DNA of 64,000 bases from Mycolicibacterium goodii (GTDB lineage Bacteria > Actinomycetota > Actinomycetes > Mycobacteriales > Mycobacteriaceae), in NCBI RefSeq assembly GCF_001187505.1, contig NZ_CP012150.1:2108001-2172000 (forward strand). Reading direction: 5' to 3'. The notes under the pieces were generated by a model. The model was not told where the DNA came from and ran no database searches. It saw only the letters and a program-made list of their open reading frames with translations. The translations under genes and the position numbers were made by a program. Position 1 is the stretch's first letter; every line of letters starts with the position of its first letter. Positions 9,016-18,361 of this stretch are shown piece after piece.

Positions 9016-10227
9016 CTACCGAATCGAGAGCCCGGTCACGGCGCGGGAGATCACCAGGCGCTGGATCTCGCTGGTGCCCTCGAAGATCGTGAAGATCTTG
9101 GCGTCGCGGTGCATGCGCTCCACCGGGTAGTCGCGCGTGTAGCCGTTGCCGCCGAGGATCTGGATCGCCTCGTCGGTGACGTACACCGCGGTCTCGCTGG
9201 CCACGAGCTTGGCCATCGACCCCTCGGCGGAGTCGAACGACTGGTTGTTGCGTGCCATCCATCCGGCCCGCCACACCAGCAGCCGCGCGGCGTCGATCCG
9301 GCTCTTCATGTCCGCCAGCTTGAACGCGATGGCCTGGAACTCGCCGATCTTGCGGCCGAACTGCTCGCGCTGGCACGCGTAGTCGAGCGCGTATTCGTAG
9401 GCCGCGCGCGCGACGCCCACCGCCATCGCCCCGACCGTGGGGCGGGTACGTTCGAACGTCTTCATCGCGGCCTGGCCACCCGCGGACGCGCCGGACTTCA
9501 CCCGCGCGATCCGCTCCTCGAACTTCTCGCGGCCGCCGAGGATCATGTCCTCGGGCAGGCGCACGTTGTCGAGCACGACCTCGGCCGTGTGCGACGCACG
9601 GATGCCGTGCTTCTTGAACTTCTGCCCCTGCACCAGGCCGTGGGTGCCCGGCGGGATGACGAACGTCGCCTGGCCGCGCGACCCCAGTTCGGGATACACC
9701 GAGGCGACCACGATGTGGACGTTGGCGATGCCGCCGTTGGTCGCCCAGGTTTTGGTGCCGTTGAGCACCCACTCCCGGGTGGACTCGTCGAACCGGGCGC
9801 GGGTGCGGATCGCGCCCACATCGGACCCGGCATCCGGCTCCGAGGAACAGAACGCCCCGAGTTTCGGTTCGTCGGCCGTGCCGAACATCTCGGGAAGCCA
9901 CCGGCCCAACTGCTCGGGGGTGCCGTTGCCGGCCAGAGCCGCCGCCGCCAGACCGGTGCCCAGGATCGACAGCGCGATACCGGCATCACCCCAGAACAGC
10001 TCCTCGAACACGGTCAGCATGCCGATCCCGGTGGGTTCGGCGGCCTGCTGGGCGAACAGTTCGGGGGAGTACAGCCCGACCTTGGCGGCCTCCTGGATCA
10101 CCGGCCACGGGGTCTCCTCCCGCTCATCCCATTCCGCCGCCGCAGGGCGAACGACCTCGGCGGCGAACCGGTGCACCCAGTCGCGCACCTCGATCACGTC
10201 GTCGCTCAGCGCAAGTGAGAATGTCAC
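9016..10227 (-). CDS. Acyl-CoA dehydrogenase (FadE family)
   Basis: A 403-residue flavoprotein with the complete acyl-CoA dehydrogenase layout: substrate/FAD loops [19 protein letters not shown] and [17 protein letters not shown], the arginine-containing [32 protein letters not shown], and catalytic Glu in [10 protein letters not shown]. It forms 2-enoyl-CoA from acyl-CoA using FAD and ETF. It lies 28 bases downstream of the tetR gene on the same strand, so the pair is probably one autoregulated operon, divergent from the large catabolic operon. The chain-length or branch preference is not readable. Confidence 0.9.
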   Translation of the reverse strand: MTFSLALSDDVIEVRDWVHRFAAEVVRPAAAEWDEREETPWPVIQEAAKVGLYSPELFAQQAAEPTGIGMLTVFEELFWGDAGIALSILGTGLAAAALAGNGTPEQLGRWLPEMFGTADEPKLGAFCSSEPDAGSDVGAIRTRARFDESTREWVLNGTKTWATNGGIANVHIVVASVYPELGSRGQATFVIPPGTHGLVQGQKFKKHGIRASHTAEVVLDNVRLPEDMILGGREKFEERIARVKSGASAGGQAAMKTFERTRPTVGAMAVGVARAAYEYALDYACQREQFGRKIGEFQAIAFKLADMKSRIDAARLLVWRAGWMARNNQSFDSAEGSMAKLVASETAVYVTDEAIQILGGNGYTRDYPVERMHRDAKIFTIFEGTSEIQRLVISRAVTGLSIR

Positions 10228-10255
10228 AGTATGTACTCCTGAATTCTGTTGGTGG

Positions 10256-10882
10256 TCAACGACTGTCGGTCTGGTGCCGTTCGATGGCGCTGACGGTCTG
10301 GTCGACCCACGCCTCGAAGAAGCGGTCGTGGTCGACGTTGCCCGGGGTGCGTCCGTTCAGCGCGTGCAACGTCGCGGCGTACGACAGCGAGGCGATCGCC
10401 ACCGCCGCGGTCGCCTCCGGGTCCGGGATGGCGGTGCGGCCGGCCCGGTTGGACGCGGCCAGTTCGTCGGCGAAGCGGTGGTAGGCGTTGTCGGTGACCA
10501 CCTGCCAGGTCTTCTCGTCGAGGTCACCGAGTTCGTCGGGTTCACGCAGCATCACCCGCAGCAACTCTTCGCTGTGGGTCAGGTTGGTCCAGATCAGCTC
10601 GCCTGCGCTGCGGACGGCGTCTTCGACGGTGCGGGGTTTCTCGGCGTCGTACTGCTCGCGCGCGGCCACGATGTTGTCGATGCGGTGCGTGATCGCGGCC
10701 TCGAGCAGTTCGCGTTTGGAGCCGAAGTGCTTGTAGAGCGCGCCCGATCCGGGAGCCAGTCCGGCCTGCTGCTGGATCTCGGCCACCGAGGTCGCCGCGT
10801 AACCCTTCGCGGCGAACAGTTTCAGTGCGGCAGCCATGAGGCGGTCGCGAGCGGCGGGCATGGTGAGAGAGTACTCACTCAC
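10256..10882 (-). CDS. TetR-family repressor
   Basis: A 208-residue repressor. The N-terminal helix-turn-helix reads [49 protein letters not shown], standard for TetR; the rest is a helical ligand domain. The GTG at 10882 gives MSEYSLTMP; an ATG seven codons later (10861) is an equally good start. A near-palindrome covers this start region, so it probably represses itself and the fadE gene behind it. Its effector may be an acyl-CoA, judging by the neighbours (inference). Confidence 0.85.
   Translation of the reverse strand: MSEYSLTMPAARDRLMAAALKLFAAKGYAATSVAEIQQQAGLAPGSGALYKHFGSKRELLEAAITHRIDNIVAAREQYDAEKPRTVEDAVRSAGELIWTNLTHSEELLRVMLREPDELGDLDEKTWQVVTDNAYHRFADELAASNRAGRTAIPDPEATAAVAIASLSYAATLHALNGRTPGNVDHDRFFEAWVDQTVSAIERHQTDSR
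10863..10882. promoter_or_regulatory. Candidate TetR operator
   Basis: GTGAGAGAGTACTCACTCAC is an 18/20 palindrome (only one symmetric pair breaks) with core GAGTACTC. It overlaps the GTG start of the tetR gene. Size and symmetry fit a TetR-dimer site for autoregulation. Confidence 0.55.
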
Positions 10883-10929
10883 CTCGCACCGAGCAAACCG
10901 GCATACATATAGCCCAACCGTCCGTGCGA

Positions 10930-10946
10930 TAAATGTTGGACATTAA
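10930..10946. promoter_or_regulatory. Candidate FadR-type (GntR) operator 1
   Basis: TAAATGTTGGACATTAA contains the palindrome AATGT-N3-ACATT. The same arms occur as a perfect palindrome over the start of the GntR gene at 26129, and a one-mismatch copy lies at 11030. The GT-N3-AC core is what FadR-subfamily GntR proteins recognise. It sits in the divergent promoter region between tetR and the transporter. Confidence 0.6.
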
Positions 10947-11029
10947 TTTCGACTATCCGAGCCCGTCGCATTGCCGCAGCTGAGCAGCGGTACGCCGCCC
11001 CGAAATGGGCGCAAGAGCGGGGCAAACCA

Positions 11030-11044
11030 TAAATGTCCGACCTT
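11030..11044. promoter_or_regulatory. Candidate FadR-type (GntR) operator 2
   Basis: TAAATGTCCGACCTT keeps AATGT-N3-ACCTT, one mismatch from the AATGT-N3-ACATT palindrome found at 10930 and 26127. It lies 105 bases before the transporter start, about 100 bases from site 1, which would allow looping or cover a second promoter. Confidence 0.4.
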
Positions 11045-11148
11045 GCGCAGGATGTCTACTGCTTACTACTGTAGCCCGCAAGACGTGGCCTGCGTTACAG
11101 CCTGCCCCCGTCTTACCCCCAGGTCATACTTCGCAGAGAGGCAGCGCC

Positions 11149-12519
11149 GTGACAGACACAATGAAGCGCAGCTCCATCTCACGCGTGGCCGCCGCGAGCC
11201 TCGTCGGCACCACCATCGAGTTCTTCGACTTCTTCATCTTCGGAACAGCTGCCGCGCTGGTGTTCAGCAAGCTGTTCTTCCCGGACCTGAGCCCGCTCAT
11301 CGGGACCCTGTCGGCATTCGCGACGTTCGGTGTCGCGTTCGCGGCCCGTCCGCTGGGCGCCCTGATCTTCGGCCACTTCGGTGACCGGGTCGGCCGCAAG
11401 CAGATGCTCGTGATCAGCCTGCTGATGATGGGCGTCGGCACCGTCGCCGTCGGTCTGCTGCCGACGTACAACCAGGTGGGCATCCTCGCTCCCATCCTGC
11501 TGGTCGCGTGCCGACTGCTGCAGGGGCTCGCGCTCGGCGGCGAATGGGGTGGTGCCGTGCTGATGGCCGTCGAACACGCGCCCAAGGGCAAGCGGGCATT
11601 CTACGGCAGCTGGCCGCAGGTGGGCGTGCCGTTCGGGCTGGTTCTGGCCACCGCGATGTTCTTCGTCGTCCAGCTGCTGCCCGAGGACGCGATGCTGGCC
11701 TGGGGTTGGCGTGTGCCCTTCCTGTTCAGTGCGGTCCTGGTCGCGACGGGCCTCTACATCCGTCTCAAGCTCGAAGACTCGCCGGCCTTCCGCGCTCTGA
11801 AGCAGAACCGCCGGGAGGAGAAGTTCCCCGCGGGCGTGGTGATCCGGCAAGCCTGGAAGGGCGTGATCCTGGGCGCGCTGTCCAACGGCGCGGCCAACAT
11901 CCCGTTCTACATGGCGACGGTGTTCGCCCTCACCTACGGCTCGGGCGACGGGATCGGCCGGTCCACGATGCTCGCCGCGGTCTGCATCGCGTCGGTCCTG
12001 CAGATGGCCACCATTCCCATGGCAGGCATGTTGTGCGACCGGTTCGGGCGGCGGCCGTTGCTGATGGTCGGCTCGGTGGCCACCGTGGCCATGGCATTCC
12101 CGTTCTTCTGGCTGATCGACACGCGCAATACCCTGGCGATCTTCGTGGCCCTGGTGATCGCGCTGCCGATCTGCCACACCCTGACCTACGCGCCGTTGGC
12201 CAGCTTCCTGCCGGAGATCTTCCCGACCCAGCTGCGCTACAGCGGGTCCGGAATCGCCTATACCGTGGGTGGCCTGATGTTCAGCGCGCCCGTGCCGTTC
12301 GTCGCCACCGCGCTCTACGGCGCCGTCGGCGCGGCGTGGCCACTGTCGCTCTACATCGCGGTGGGTGGCGTCCTCACCCTCATCGCGGTGTGGCTGTCGC
12401 GGGAGACCGTGCACGACGACATCGACTGGACCACTCGGCCGACGGCCAAAGACGCTGTGAAGAACCAGGATCCGACGCAAACCGGCGACGGGTCGTTGAT
12501 CGGCGAGCCGACGAGATGA
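11149..12519 (+). CDS. MHS-family (metabolite:H+ symporter) MFS transporter
   Basis: A 456-residue membrane protein with about 12 hydrophobic helices. SRVAAASLVGTTIEFFDFFIFGTAAAL at the N-terminus and GHFGDRVGRKQMLV between helices 2 and 3 are typical of the MHS branch, which imports organic acids such as shikimate, alpha-ketoglutarate and aromatic acids with protons. The second RxGRR loop is CDRFGRRPLLM. I chose the GTG at 11149 (MTDTMKRSS) because an in-frame GTG 144 bases upstream would add non-conserved sequence. As first gene of the operon it probably imports the acid that the operon degrades. Confidence 0.85.
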   Translation: MTDTMKRSSISRVAAASLVGTTIEFFDFFIFGTAAALVFSKLFFPDLSPLIGTLSAFATFGVAFAARPLGALIFGHFGDRVGRKQMLVISLLMMGVGTVAVGLLPTYNQVGILAPILLVACRLLQGLALGGEWGGAVLMAVEHAPKGKRAFYGSWPQVGVPFGLVLATAMFFVVQLLPEDAMLAWGWRVPFLFSAVLVATGLYIRLKLEDSPAFRALKQNRREEKFPAGVVIRQAWKGVILGALSNGAANIPFYMATVFALTYGSGDGIGRSTMLAAVCIASVLQMATIPMAGMLCDRFGRRPLLMVGSVATVAMAFPFFWLIDTRNTLAIFVALVIALPICHTLTYAPLASFLPEIFPTQLRYSGSGIAYTVGGLMFSAPVPFVATALYGAVGAAWPLSLYIAVGGVLTLIAVWLSRETVHDDIDWTTRPTAKDAVKNQDPTQTGDGSLIGEPTR

Positions 12520-12563
12520 CGCGGAGACCAGCCGAGGACGCAACGAGAAAGAGAAGCAGTTCG

Positions 12564-13796
12564 ATGACAAGCACTACCGCCGGTCCACTGGACGGCGTGC
12601 GGGTGGTCGACATGACGACCTCCTACGCCGGTCCCACTGCCGCGATGTACCTGGCCGACCTGGGTGCCACCGTCATCAAGATCGAGCGGCCGGGGTACGG
12701 CGACGACACCCGCAGCTGGGGTCCGCCGTTCGTCGACGGCGATTCGGCGTGGTTCGCCTCGGCCAACCGCAACAAGCAGTCCGTGGTGCTGGACCTGCGC
12801 AGCGACCGCGGACGCGACGTGCTGCTGCGCCTGCTCGACACCGCGGATGTGTTCCTGCAGAACATGAACCCCGGCAAGCTCGTCCGCATGGGTATCGACG
12901 CGGACAACCTGCGCAAGCGCAATCCCCGCCTGGTCTACTGTGCGATGTCGGGCTTCGGGCTGGACGGGCCGGACAGCGACCTGCCGGGCTATGACCTTGT
13001 GGCACAAGCCCGTTCCGGGTTGATGTCGGTCACCGGTGAGAAGGGGCGCAGCCCGCAGCGCGTGTCGACCGCGCTCTCCGACGTCGTCACCGGGATGTGT
13101 GCGGCACTGGCGATCAACGCCGCACTGGTCCAGCAGACCAAGACCGGCATCGGCGCGACCATCGACGTGTCGCTGCTCGACACCGATCTGGCGCTCATGG
13201 CGCCGCGCATCGCGGCATTCCACGCCGGTGAGCCCGAACCGGCCCCGAGCGGCGGCACCGACTCGGTGCTCGCGGTGTACCAGCCTTTCGAGGCCTCCGA
13301 CCGCAGTATCGTGGTGGCCATCGGTAACGACGCCATGTGGCAGCGGTTCTGCGCCGCGGTCGAGCTTCCGGAACTGGCGGACGATCGCGATCTTGCCGAC
13401 AACGCAGGCAGGCGGGCGCAGCGGTCCAGGATCACGGCGCTGATCGCCGAGCGGATCGCGACCCGGCCTGCCGCGGAATGGGTGCGCATCCTCAGCGACG
13501 TCGACGTGCCGGTTTCCCTCGTGCAGACGCTGTCCGAGGTGGTGAAGGACCCGCAGGTGGTGGCCCGCGGAACACTCATGCCGGTTCCCGATTCGGCCGA
13601 GCGCCTGGCCACCGTGCACAGCCCGTTCCGGATCGACGGTATGGCCGTGCGCAATGAGCGGTTCCCGGATCTGGGCGCCGACTCGAGGCAAATACTGACA
13701 GAACTCGGCTACGGTCCCGACGACATCGCCGCGCTCTTCGCGGCGGGCGTCGTCGCCGCCCCGACCGGCGCCGAGGCAGGGGAGGTGGGCTCATGA
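12564..13796 (+). CDS. CaiB/BaiF (family III) CoA-transferase
   Basis: 410 residues with the family's opening LDGVRVVDMTTSYAGPTAAMYLADLGATVIKIERPGYGDDTR, the NRNKQSVVLDLRS strand, and LPGYDLVAQARSG, where the Asp corresponds to the family's nucleophile. It would activate the imported acid by swapping CoA from a donor thioester. The ATG at 12564 is preceded by a purine-rich GAGAAAGAGAAGCAG; an in-frame ATG at 12516 that overlaps the transporter stop (ATGA) is an alternative adding 16 residues. It overlaps the next gene by ATGA. Confidence 0.85.
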   Translation: MTSTTAGPLDGVRVVDMTTSYAGPTAAMYLADLGATVIKIERPGYGDDTRSWGPPFVDGDSAWFASANRNKQSVVLDLRSDRGRDVLLRLLDTADVFLQNMNPGKLVRMGIDADNLRKRNPRLVYCAMSGFGLDGPDSDLPGYDLVAQARSGLMSVTGEKGRSPQRVSTALSDVVTGMCAALAINAALVQQTKTGIGATIDVSLLDTDLALMAPRIAAFHAGEPEPAPSGGTDSVLAVYQPFEASDRSIVVAIGNDAMWQRFCAAVELPELADDRDLADNAGRRAQRSRITALIAERIATRPAAEWVRILSDVDVPVSLVQTLSEVVKDPQVVARGTLMPVPDSAERLATVHSPFRIDGMAVRNERFPDLGADSRQILTELGYGPDDIAALFAAGVVAAPTGAEAGEVGS

Positions 13797-14581
13797 GCGT
13801 GCTCGACGTGCAGCGCACCGGTGACATCGCGACGTTGACCATCAACCGGCCCGAGGCGTTCAACGCCCTCAACGGCGAGGTCATCGGGGCGTTGGCAGCC
13901 GAGGTGACGGCGGCGGTCGCCGCGGGCCTGCGGGGCGTCGTCATCACGGGAGCGGGCGAGAAGGCGTTCAGCGCGGGCGCCGACCTCAAGGAGATCGCGG
14001 CGATGGGGCCCGATCAGGCGCGCGAGACCATGACCCGTGGGCAGCGGGCGTTCCGCGCCATCGAACAAGCGCCGATCCCGGTGATCGCGGCGGTCAACGG
14101 CGTGGCGCTCGGCGGCGGCTTCGAGCTGATCCTGGCCTGCACCTTCCCGGTGTTGTCGACGAAGGCCTCGATGGGGCTGCCCGAGTCCGGCCTCGGGCTC
14201 ATCCCCGGCTACGGCGGCACCCAGCGACTGCCGCGGGTGCTCGGCGAGAAGGTGGCCGCACATCTGATGCTCACGGGCAGTCGGCTCGACGCGGACCGCG
14301 CATACGCCCTCGGCCTCACCCCGCTGCCGCCGGTCGATCCGAGTGAACTGCTTTCCACCGCGACGGCCGTGGCCGAGAAGATCGCCGCGCAGGGACCGCT
14401 GGCCGTGCGCGCCATCCTGCACGCACTCGACGTGGGTCGCGACGCCCCGGTCGACTCCGGGCTCGCGGTGGAGACCGGCCTGGCCGCGCTCGCGGTGGCC
14501 GGTGCGGAGTCCGGTGAAGGCGTCGCCGCGTTTCTCGAACGCAGGCCTGCGAAGTTCGCGAACCCGGAAGGACGGCCGTGA
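13793..14581 (+). CDS. Enoyl-CoA hydratase (crotonase family)
   Basis: 262 residues. It has the CoA loop AFSAGADLKEIAAMG and the oxyanion-hole turn NGVALGGGFELILAC. PESGLGLIPGYGGTQRLPR carries the active-site Glu in the second catalytic position. It should hydrate an alpha,beta-unsaturated acyl-CoA to the 3-hydroxyacyl-CoA. In the alicyclic pathway proposed for this operon it would play the BadK role. It overlaps both neighbours by four bases, so it is translationally coupled within the operon. Confidence 0.85.
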   Translation: MSVLDVQRTGDIATLTINRPEAFNALNGEVIGALAAEVTAAVAAGLRGVVITGAGEKAFSAGADLKEIAAMGPDQARETMTRGQRAFRAIEQAPIPVIAAVNGVALGGGFELILACTFPVLSTKASMGLPESGLGLIPGYGGTQRLPRVLGEKVAAHLMLTGSRLDADRAYALGLTPLPPVDPSELLSTATAVAEKIAAQGPLAVRAILHALDVGRDAPVDSGLAVETGLAALAVAGAESGEGVAAFLERRPAKFANPEGRP

Positions 14582-15801
14582 TGCTCGAGCCGCTCGACAT
14601 CGACACCGACGCCAAGGCGTACGCGGCCCTGCACGCGCTGCTGGACGAGCCGGCCGCCGACGCCGCGCTCACCGAACGCGAACTGCGGGTGCGCACGCAC
14701 ACCCGTGACGTGGTCTCCCGCGAAATCGCCCCGCGTGCAGCGGATCTGGATCACACGCACATGTTCGCCCACGAGGGCGTGCAGGCGCTGGCCGCCGAAG
14801 GCCTGTGCGGGCTGATCTTTCCTGAACACCTGGGCGGCACCGGCGACACCAATGTGGCCTACGCGGTCGCGATGGAGGAGATCACGGCCGGGTGCGCGGC
14901 CACCAGCCTGGTGTTCATGACGCAGATGCACTGCGCGTACCCGATCATGCTGGCCGGATCCGATGAGCTGCAACGCCGTTACATCCCGGGACTTCTCGAC
15001 GGTTCGCGCTACGGCTCGCTCGGCATCACCGAACCCGACGCCGGATCCGACGTCTCGAGTCTGACCACCACGGCCACCCGCACGGCCGACGGCTGGTCGC
15101 TCAGCGGCCAGAAGACGTTCATCACCACCGGTGACCGCGCGGACGTCATCATCTGCTTTGCGACGATCGACCGCGTCGCGGGCCGCAACGGCATCACCGC
15201 GTTCGTCGTCGACGGCGGCTGGGACGGTGTCGGACACGGCAAGCCGTTCGACAAGATGGGCATGCACGGCTCCAGCACCGCCGAACTGTTCTTCGATTCC
15301 GTCGCGGTGCCGCGCGACCACCTCCTCGGCGAAGAGGGCCGGGGCTGGTCGGTCGTCATGAGTTCGGTGGTGAAATCCCGGATCAGCGCGGCCGCGCAGG
15401 GTGTCGGACTCGCGCGCGCCGCCTATGCGCGGACGTTGGCCGCGCTGACCAGGATGCACGGCAAGCGCCTGCCCGACGAGGACACGTTCGCGCTCGCCGA
15501 GCTGCGGGGCCGAATCCTGCAGGGCCGCCTGCTGCTGCACGCCGTGGCCCGTCAGGTCGACACGAACCCGGACGTCACACCCGGACAGATCGGCATCATG
15601 AAACAGTGCTGCACCGATCTCGGTTTCGAGGCCGCGGTGCAGGCCACCCGGATCCTCGGCCCGTACGGCGATCTGGACGTTCTCGGTGTGGAACGGTGCC
15701 TGCGTGACGCCAAGGTCACCCAGATCTACGACGGCACCAACGAGATTCAGCGGTTGCTCGTGGGGCGCGAGATCATCCGCGCGGCAGGGGAACTGGCATG
15801 A
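14578..15801 (+). CDS. Acyl-CoA dehydrogenase
   Basis: 407 residues with [35 protein letters not shown] and the C-terminal ILGPYGDLDVLGVERCLRDAK. The motif that normally reads YEGTxEIQ reads YDGTNEIQR here, so Asp replaces the usual catalytic Glu. The gene opens with GTG-ATG: GTG at 14578 overlaps the upstream stop, and ATG at 14581 is an equal alternative. It probably introduces the first double bond into the activated acid. The Asp may reflect an unusual (for example alicyclic) substrate, or the base may lie elsewhere in the chain. Confidence 0.85.
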   Translation: MMLEPLDIDTDAKAYAALHALLDEPAADAALTERELRVRTHTRDVVSREIAPRAADLDHTHMFAHEGVQALAAEGLCGLIFPEHLGGTGDTNVAYAVAMEEITAGCAATSLVFMTQMHCAYPIMLAGSDELQRRYIPGLLDGSRYGSLGITEPDAGSDVSSLTTTATRTADGWSLSGQKTFITTGDRADVIICFATIDRVAGRNGITAFVVDGGWDGVGHGKPFDKMGMHGSSTAELFFDSVAVPRDHLLGEEGRGWSVVMSSVVKSRISAAAQGVGLARAAYARTLAALTRMHGKRLPDEDTFALAELRGRILQGRLLLHAVARQVDTNPDVTPGQIGIMKQCCTDLGFEAAVQATRILGPYGDLDVLGVERCLRDAKVTQIYDGTNEIQRLLVGREIIRAAGELA

Positions 15802-16559
15802 CTTCAGCATCAGGCCTGGAAGGCAAGGTCGCGATCGTCACGGGCGCAGGCCGCGGTCTGGGTCGAGCGATGGCCCGGGGGCTGATCGACGCCGGCGTCG
15901 CGGTGACCGTCGCCGCGCGCACCTCGACCGAACTCGACAGCTTCGTCGACGAGGCGAAAGCCGCGGGGGGACACGCGTTGGCGTGCCCGACCGACATCAC
16001 CGACGAGACCTCCGTGGAGCGGATGGTCGAGGCGACGGTCGAGACCTTCGGACGCGTCGACATCCTGGTCAACAACTCCGGGATCGTGGCCACCACACCG
16101 CTGATCGAACAGAGCGCCGACGAATGGGACCGCGTCGTGGCCACCAATCTGCGCGGCACCTTCCTGGCGACCCGGGCCGTCGGCCGTCACCTCGTCGCGC
16201 AGCGCGGCGGCAAGGTGATCAACATCGCCTCCAACTTCGCGCTGCAAGGCGTGGCCAACCACGCGGCCTACTCGGCCTCCAAGGCCGCGGTCATCGCGTT
16301 CACCCGCTCGATGGCCATCGAGTGGGCACGCGACAACATCCAGGTCAACGCCATCGCCCCCGGCTATTTCGCCACCTCGCTCAACGCCGACATGCGCGCC
16401 GACGCGGACTTGACCGCAAAGGTGGTGCGGGCCATCCCGGCCCGGCGCATGGGTGAACCGGAGGAACTCACGTCCTGGCTGCTGCTGCTCGCAGGCAGCG
16501 CGTCGGACTTCATGACCGGAGAAGTGATCGTGATCGATGGCGGTCAGAGCGTCCGCTGA
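15798..16559 (+). CDS. SDR dehydrogenase (FabG/BadH-like)
   Basis: A 253-residue classical short-chain dehydrogenase: NAD(P) loop VTGAGRGLGRAMARGL, NNSGIV, Ser in INIASNF, and catalytic YSASK. It resembles 2-hydroxycyclohexanecarboxyl-CoA dehydrogenase BadH as well as general 3-oxoacyl reductases. It would oxidise a ring hydroxyl to the ketone before ring cleavage in the route proposed here (inference). It overlaps the dehydrogenase upstream by ATGA. Confidence 0.8.
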   Translation: MTSASGLEGKVAIVTGAGRGLGRAMARGLIDAGVAVTVAARTSTELDSFVDEAKAAGGHALACPTDITDETSVERMVEATVETFGRVDILVNNSGIVATTPLIEQSADEWDRVVATNLRGTFLATRAVGRHLVAQRGGKVINIASNFALQGVANHAAYSASKAAVIAFTRSMAIEWARDNIQVNAIAPGYFATSLNADMRADADLTAKVVRAIPARRMGEPEELTSWLLLLAGSASDFMTGEVIVIDGGQSVR

Positions 16560-16578
16560 CGTCAATAGGAGACATCAA

Positions 16579-17469
16579 GTGAGCAACATCAGCACAGCCG
16601 ACCGCAAGACCGTGGCGGTCCTCGGCGCCGGAACCATGGGGTCGGGCATCGCCACCGTGATGGCCCGCGCCGGGTACCGCACGATCCTCTACGACATCGA
16701 CGAGGCGAACCTCAATCGCGGCATCGACACCGTCCACGGGTTCTTCGACAAGAGTGTCCGGCTCGGCAAGCTCGACGCGGCCGCGGGCCAGGCCGCCAAG
16801 GGCAGCCTCTCGGGCAGTACCGATCTGAAGGATCTGGCACCGTGCGAGGTGGTCGTCGAAGCCGTCTTCGAGGATCTGGCGCTCAAGAAGGAGATGTTCG
16901 GCCGGCTCGACGACATCGTGTCACCGACCACGCTGTTGCACACCAACACCTCGACACTGTCGGTCACCGGAATCGCGTCGGGCTCGCGACTGCGCGAACG
17001 CGTGGTGGGCACCCACTACTGCAACCCGGCACCGCTGATGAAGCTCGTCGAGGTGGCCGACGGCCGCCACACCGCCGACTGGGCGCACAAGGCCACTCTG
17101 GAATTTCTTGCGTCCCTGGGCAAGACGAGCGTGGTCACCAAGGACCGGCCCGGCTTCATCGTCAACCGGTTCCTGATTCCGTGGGAGAACTCCTGCATCG
17201 CGGCGCTGGACGCCGGCGTGGCCACCAAGGAACAGATCGACACCGCGGTGCTGGGCGCGCTCGGCCACCCGATGGGGCCGTTCCGCCTGCTCGACATCGT
17301 CGGCCTGGACATCCATCAGCAGGTCGCCACGCGGCTGTACGAACAGCTGCGCGACCCGAAGTTCTTCCCACCGCCGATGGTGGAACGTATGGTCGCCGCG
17401 GGCGATCTGGGCCGCAAGACCGGCCGCGGGTTCTACACCTACGACGACACCCGGCTGTTCGGGTCCTAG
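16579..17469 (+). CDS. 3-hydroxyacyl-CoA dehydrogenase (first of three)
   Basis: 296 residues, full single-domain HAD. It has the Rossmann loop VAVLGAGTMGSGIATVMARAG, VVVEAVFEDLALKKEMF, HTNTSTLSVT and THYCNPAPLMKLVEV; the catalytic His would fall in the latter (TH where HFFNP is usual). The C-terminal helices include GFIVNRFLIPWENSC. HFFNPxP is replaced by HYCNPAP, so this copy is somewhat divergent. I chose the GTG at 16579 with TAGGAG upstream. It oxidises 3-hydroxyacyl-CoA with NAD+. It is a tandem paralogue of the next gene. Confidence 0.85.
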   Translation: MSNISTADRKTVAVLGAGTMGSGIATVMARAGYRTILYDIDEANLNRGIDTVHGFFDKSVRLGKLDAAAGQAAKGSLSGSTDLKDLAPCEVVVEAVFEDLALKKEMFGRLDDIVSPTTLLHTNTSTLSVTGIASGSRLRERVVGTHYCNPAPLMKLVEVADGRHTADWAHKATLEFLASLGKTSVVTKDRPGFIVNRFLIPWENSCIAALDAGVATKEQIDTAVLGALGHPMGPFRLLDIVGLDIHQQVATRLYEQLRDPKFFPPPMVERMVAAGDLGRKTGRGFYTYDDTRLFGS

Positions 17470-17478
17470 AGGAGCGAA

Positions 17479-18360
17479 ATGTCCACCCAAGGCAATGAAT
17501 TCACCACCGTCGGCGTTCTCGGCCTCGGCACCATGGGAGCCGGTATCACCCAGGTGTTCGCGGCATCGGGCCGCGACGTGGTGGTCCTGGAGGCAAACCA
17601 GGACCGGATCGATGCCGGGCTGGCGTCGATCACCGCCTTCCTCGACACCGGCATCGCCAAGGGGAAGCTGACCGCGGCCGACAAGGCATACCTGCTCGCC
17701 CGCATCACTGCCACCACCGACGTTGCCGATCTGGCGAACGTGGCTCTCGTCGTCGAATCGGTCACCGAGAACGCCGAGGTCAAGAAGACCCTGCTGGGCC
17801 GGGTTGCCGCCGCGATCGGCGAGCAGACCCCGATCTGCACCAACACCTCGGCCCTGTCGGTGACCGAACTGGCTGCGGCGCTGCCGAATCCGGCACGCGT
17901 CGCGGGTCTGCACTTCTTCAACCCCGCGCCGCTGCAGCGCACCGTCGAGGTGGTGCGCGCACTGCAGACCGACGACGACCTCGTCGACCGACTCGTCGCA
18001 CTCGTCGACAGCCTCGGCGAGAAGGATCCGATCGTGGTCGCAGACCGCCCCGGATTCCTGGTCAACGCACTGCTGCTGCCGTACCTCAACGATGTGATCT
18101 CCGAGTACGACGACGGCCTGGCCGGCGCCGAGGACATCGACCTGGCGCTCAAGCTGGGCCTGGGCTACAAGAGCGGCCCGCTGGAACTGCTCGACATGAT
18201 CGGGCTGGACGTGCAGTTGCACGCCACCGAAGCGGCCTACGCCGCGACCGCGGATCCGCGCTACGCGCCGCCGCCGCTGCTGCGCCAGATGGTGGCCGCG
18301 GGACGACTCGGCAACAAGACCAACAACGGCTTCCGCACGAAAGATTCGGAGAACAGCTGA
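17479..18360 (+). CDS. 3-hydroxyacyl-CoA dehydrogenase (second of three)
   Basis: 293 residues. It has the cofactor loop VGVLGLGTMGAGITQVFAASG, VVESVTENAEVKKTLL, NTSALSVTELAAALPNPARVAGLHFFNPAPLQRTVEVV (catalytic His in HFFNP) and DRPGFLVNALLLPYLND. It is closer to the standard 3-hydroxybutyryl-CoA type than its neighbour at 16579. GAGGAGCG lies ten bases before the ATG. Three such enzymes in one operon suggest several oxidation steps with different substrates, or both enantiomers being handled. Confidence 0.88.
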   Translation: MSTQGNEFTTVGVLGLGTMGAGITQVFAASGRDVVVLEANQDRIDAGLASITAFLDTGIAKGKLTAADKAYLLARITATTDVADLANVALVVESVTENAEVKKTLLGRVAAAIGEQTPICTNTSALSVTELAAALPNPARVAGLHFFNPAPLQRTVEVVRALQTDDDLVDRLVALVDSLGEKDPIVVADRPGFLVNALLLPYLNDVISEYDDGLAGAEDIDLALKLGLGYKSGPLELLDMIGLDVQLHATEAAYAATADPRYAPPPLLRQMVAAGRLGNKTNNGFRTKDSENS

Positions 18361-18361
18361 C

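Noticed and set aside
8953..10218. Plus-strand frame of about 420 codons across fadE
   Set aside because: Antisense shadow; the minus strand encodes a full acyl-CoA dehydrogenase with all motifs.
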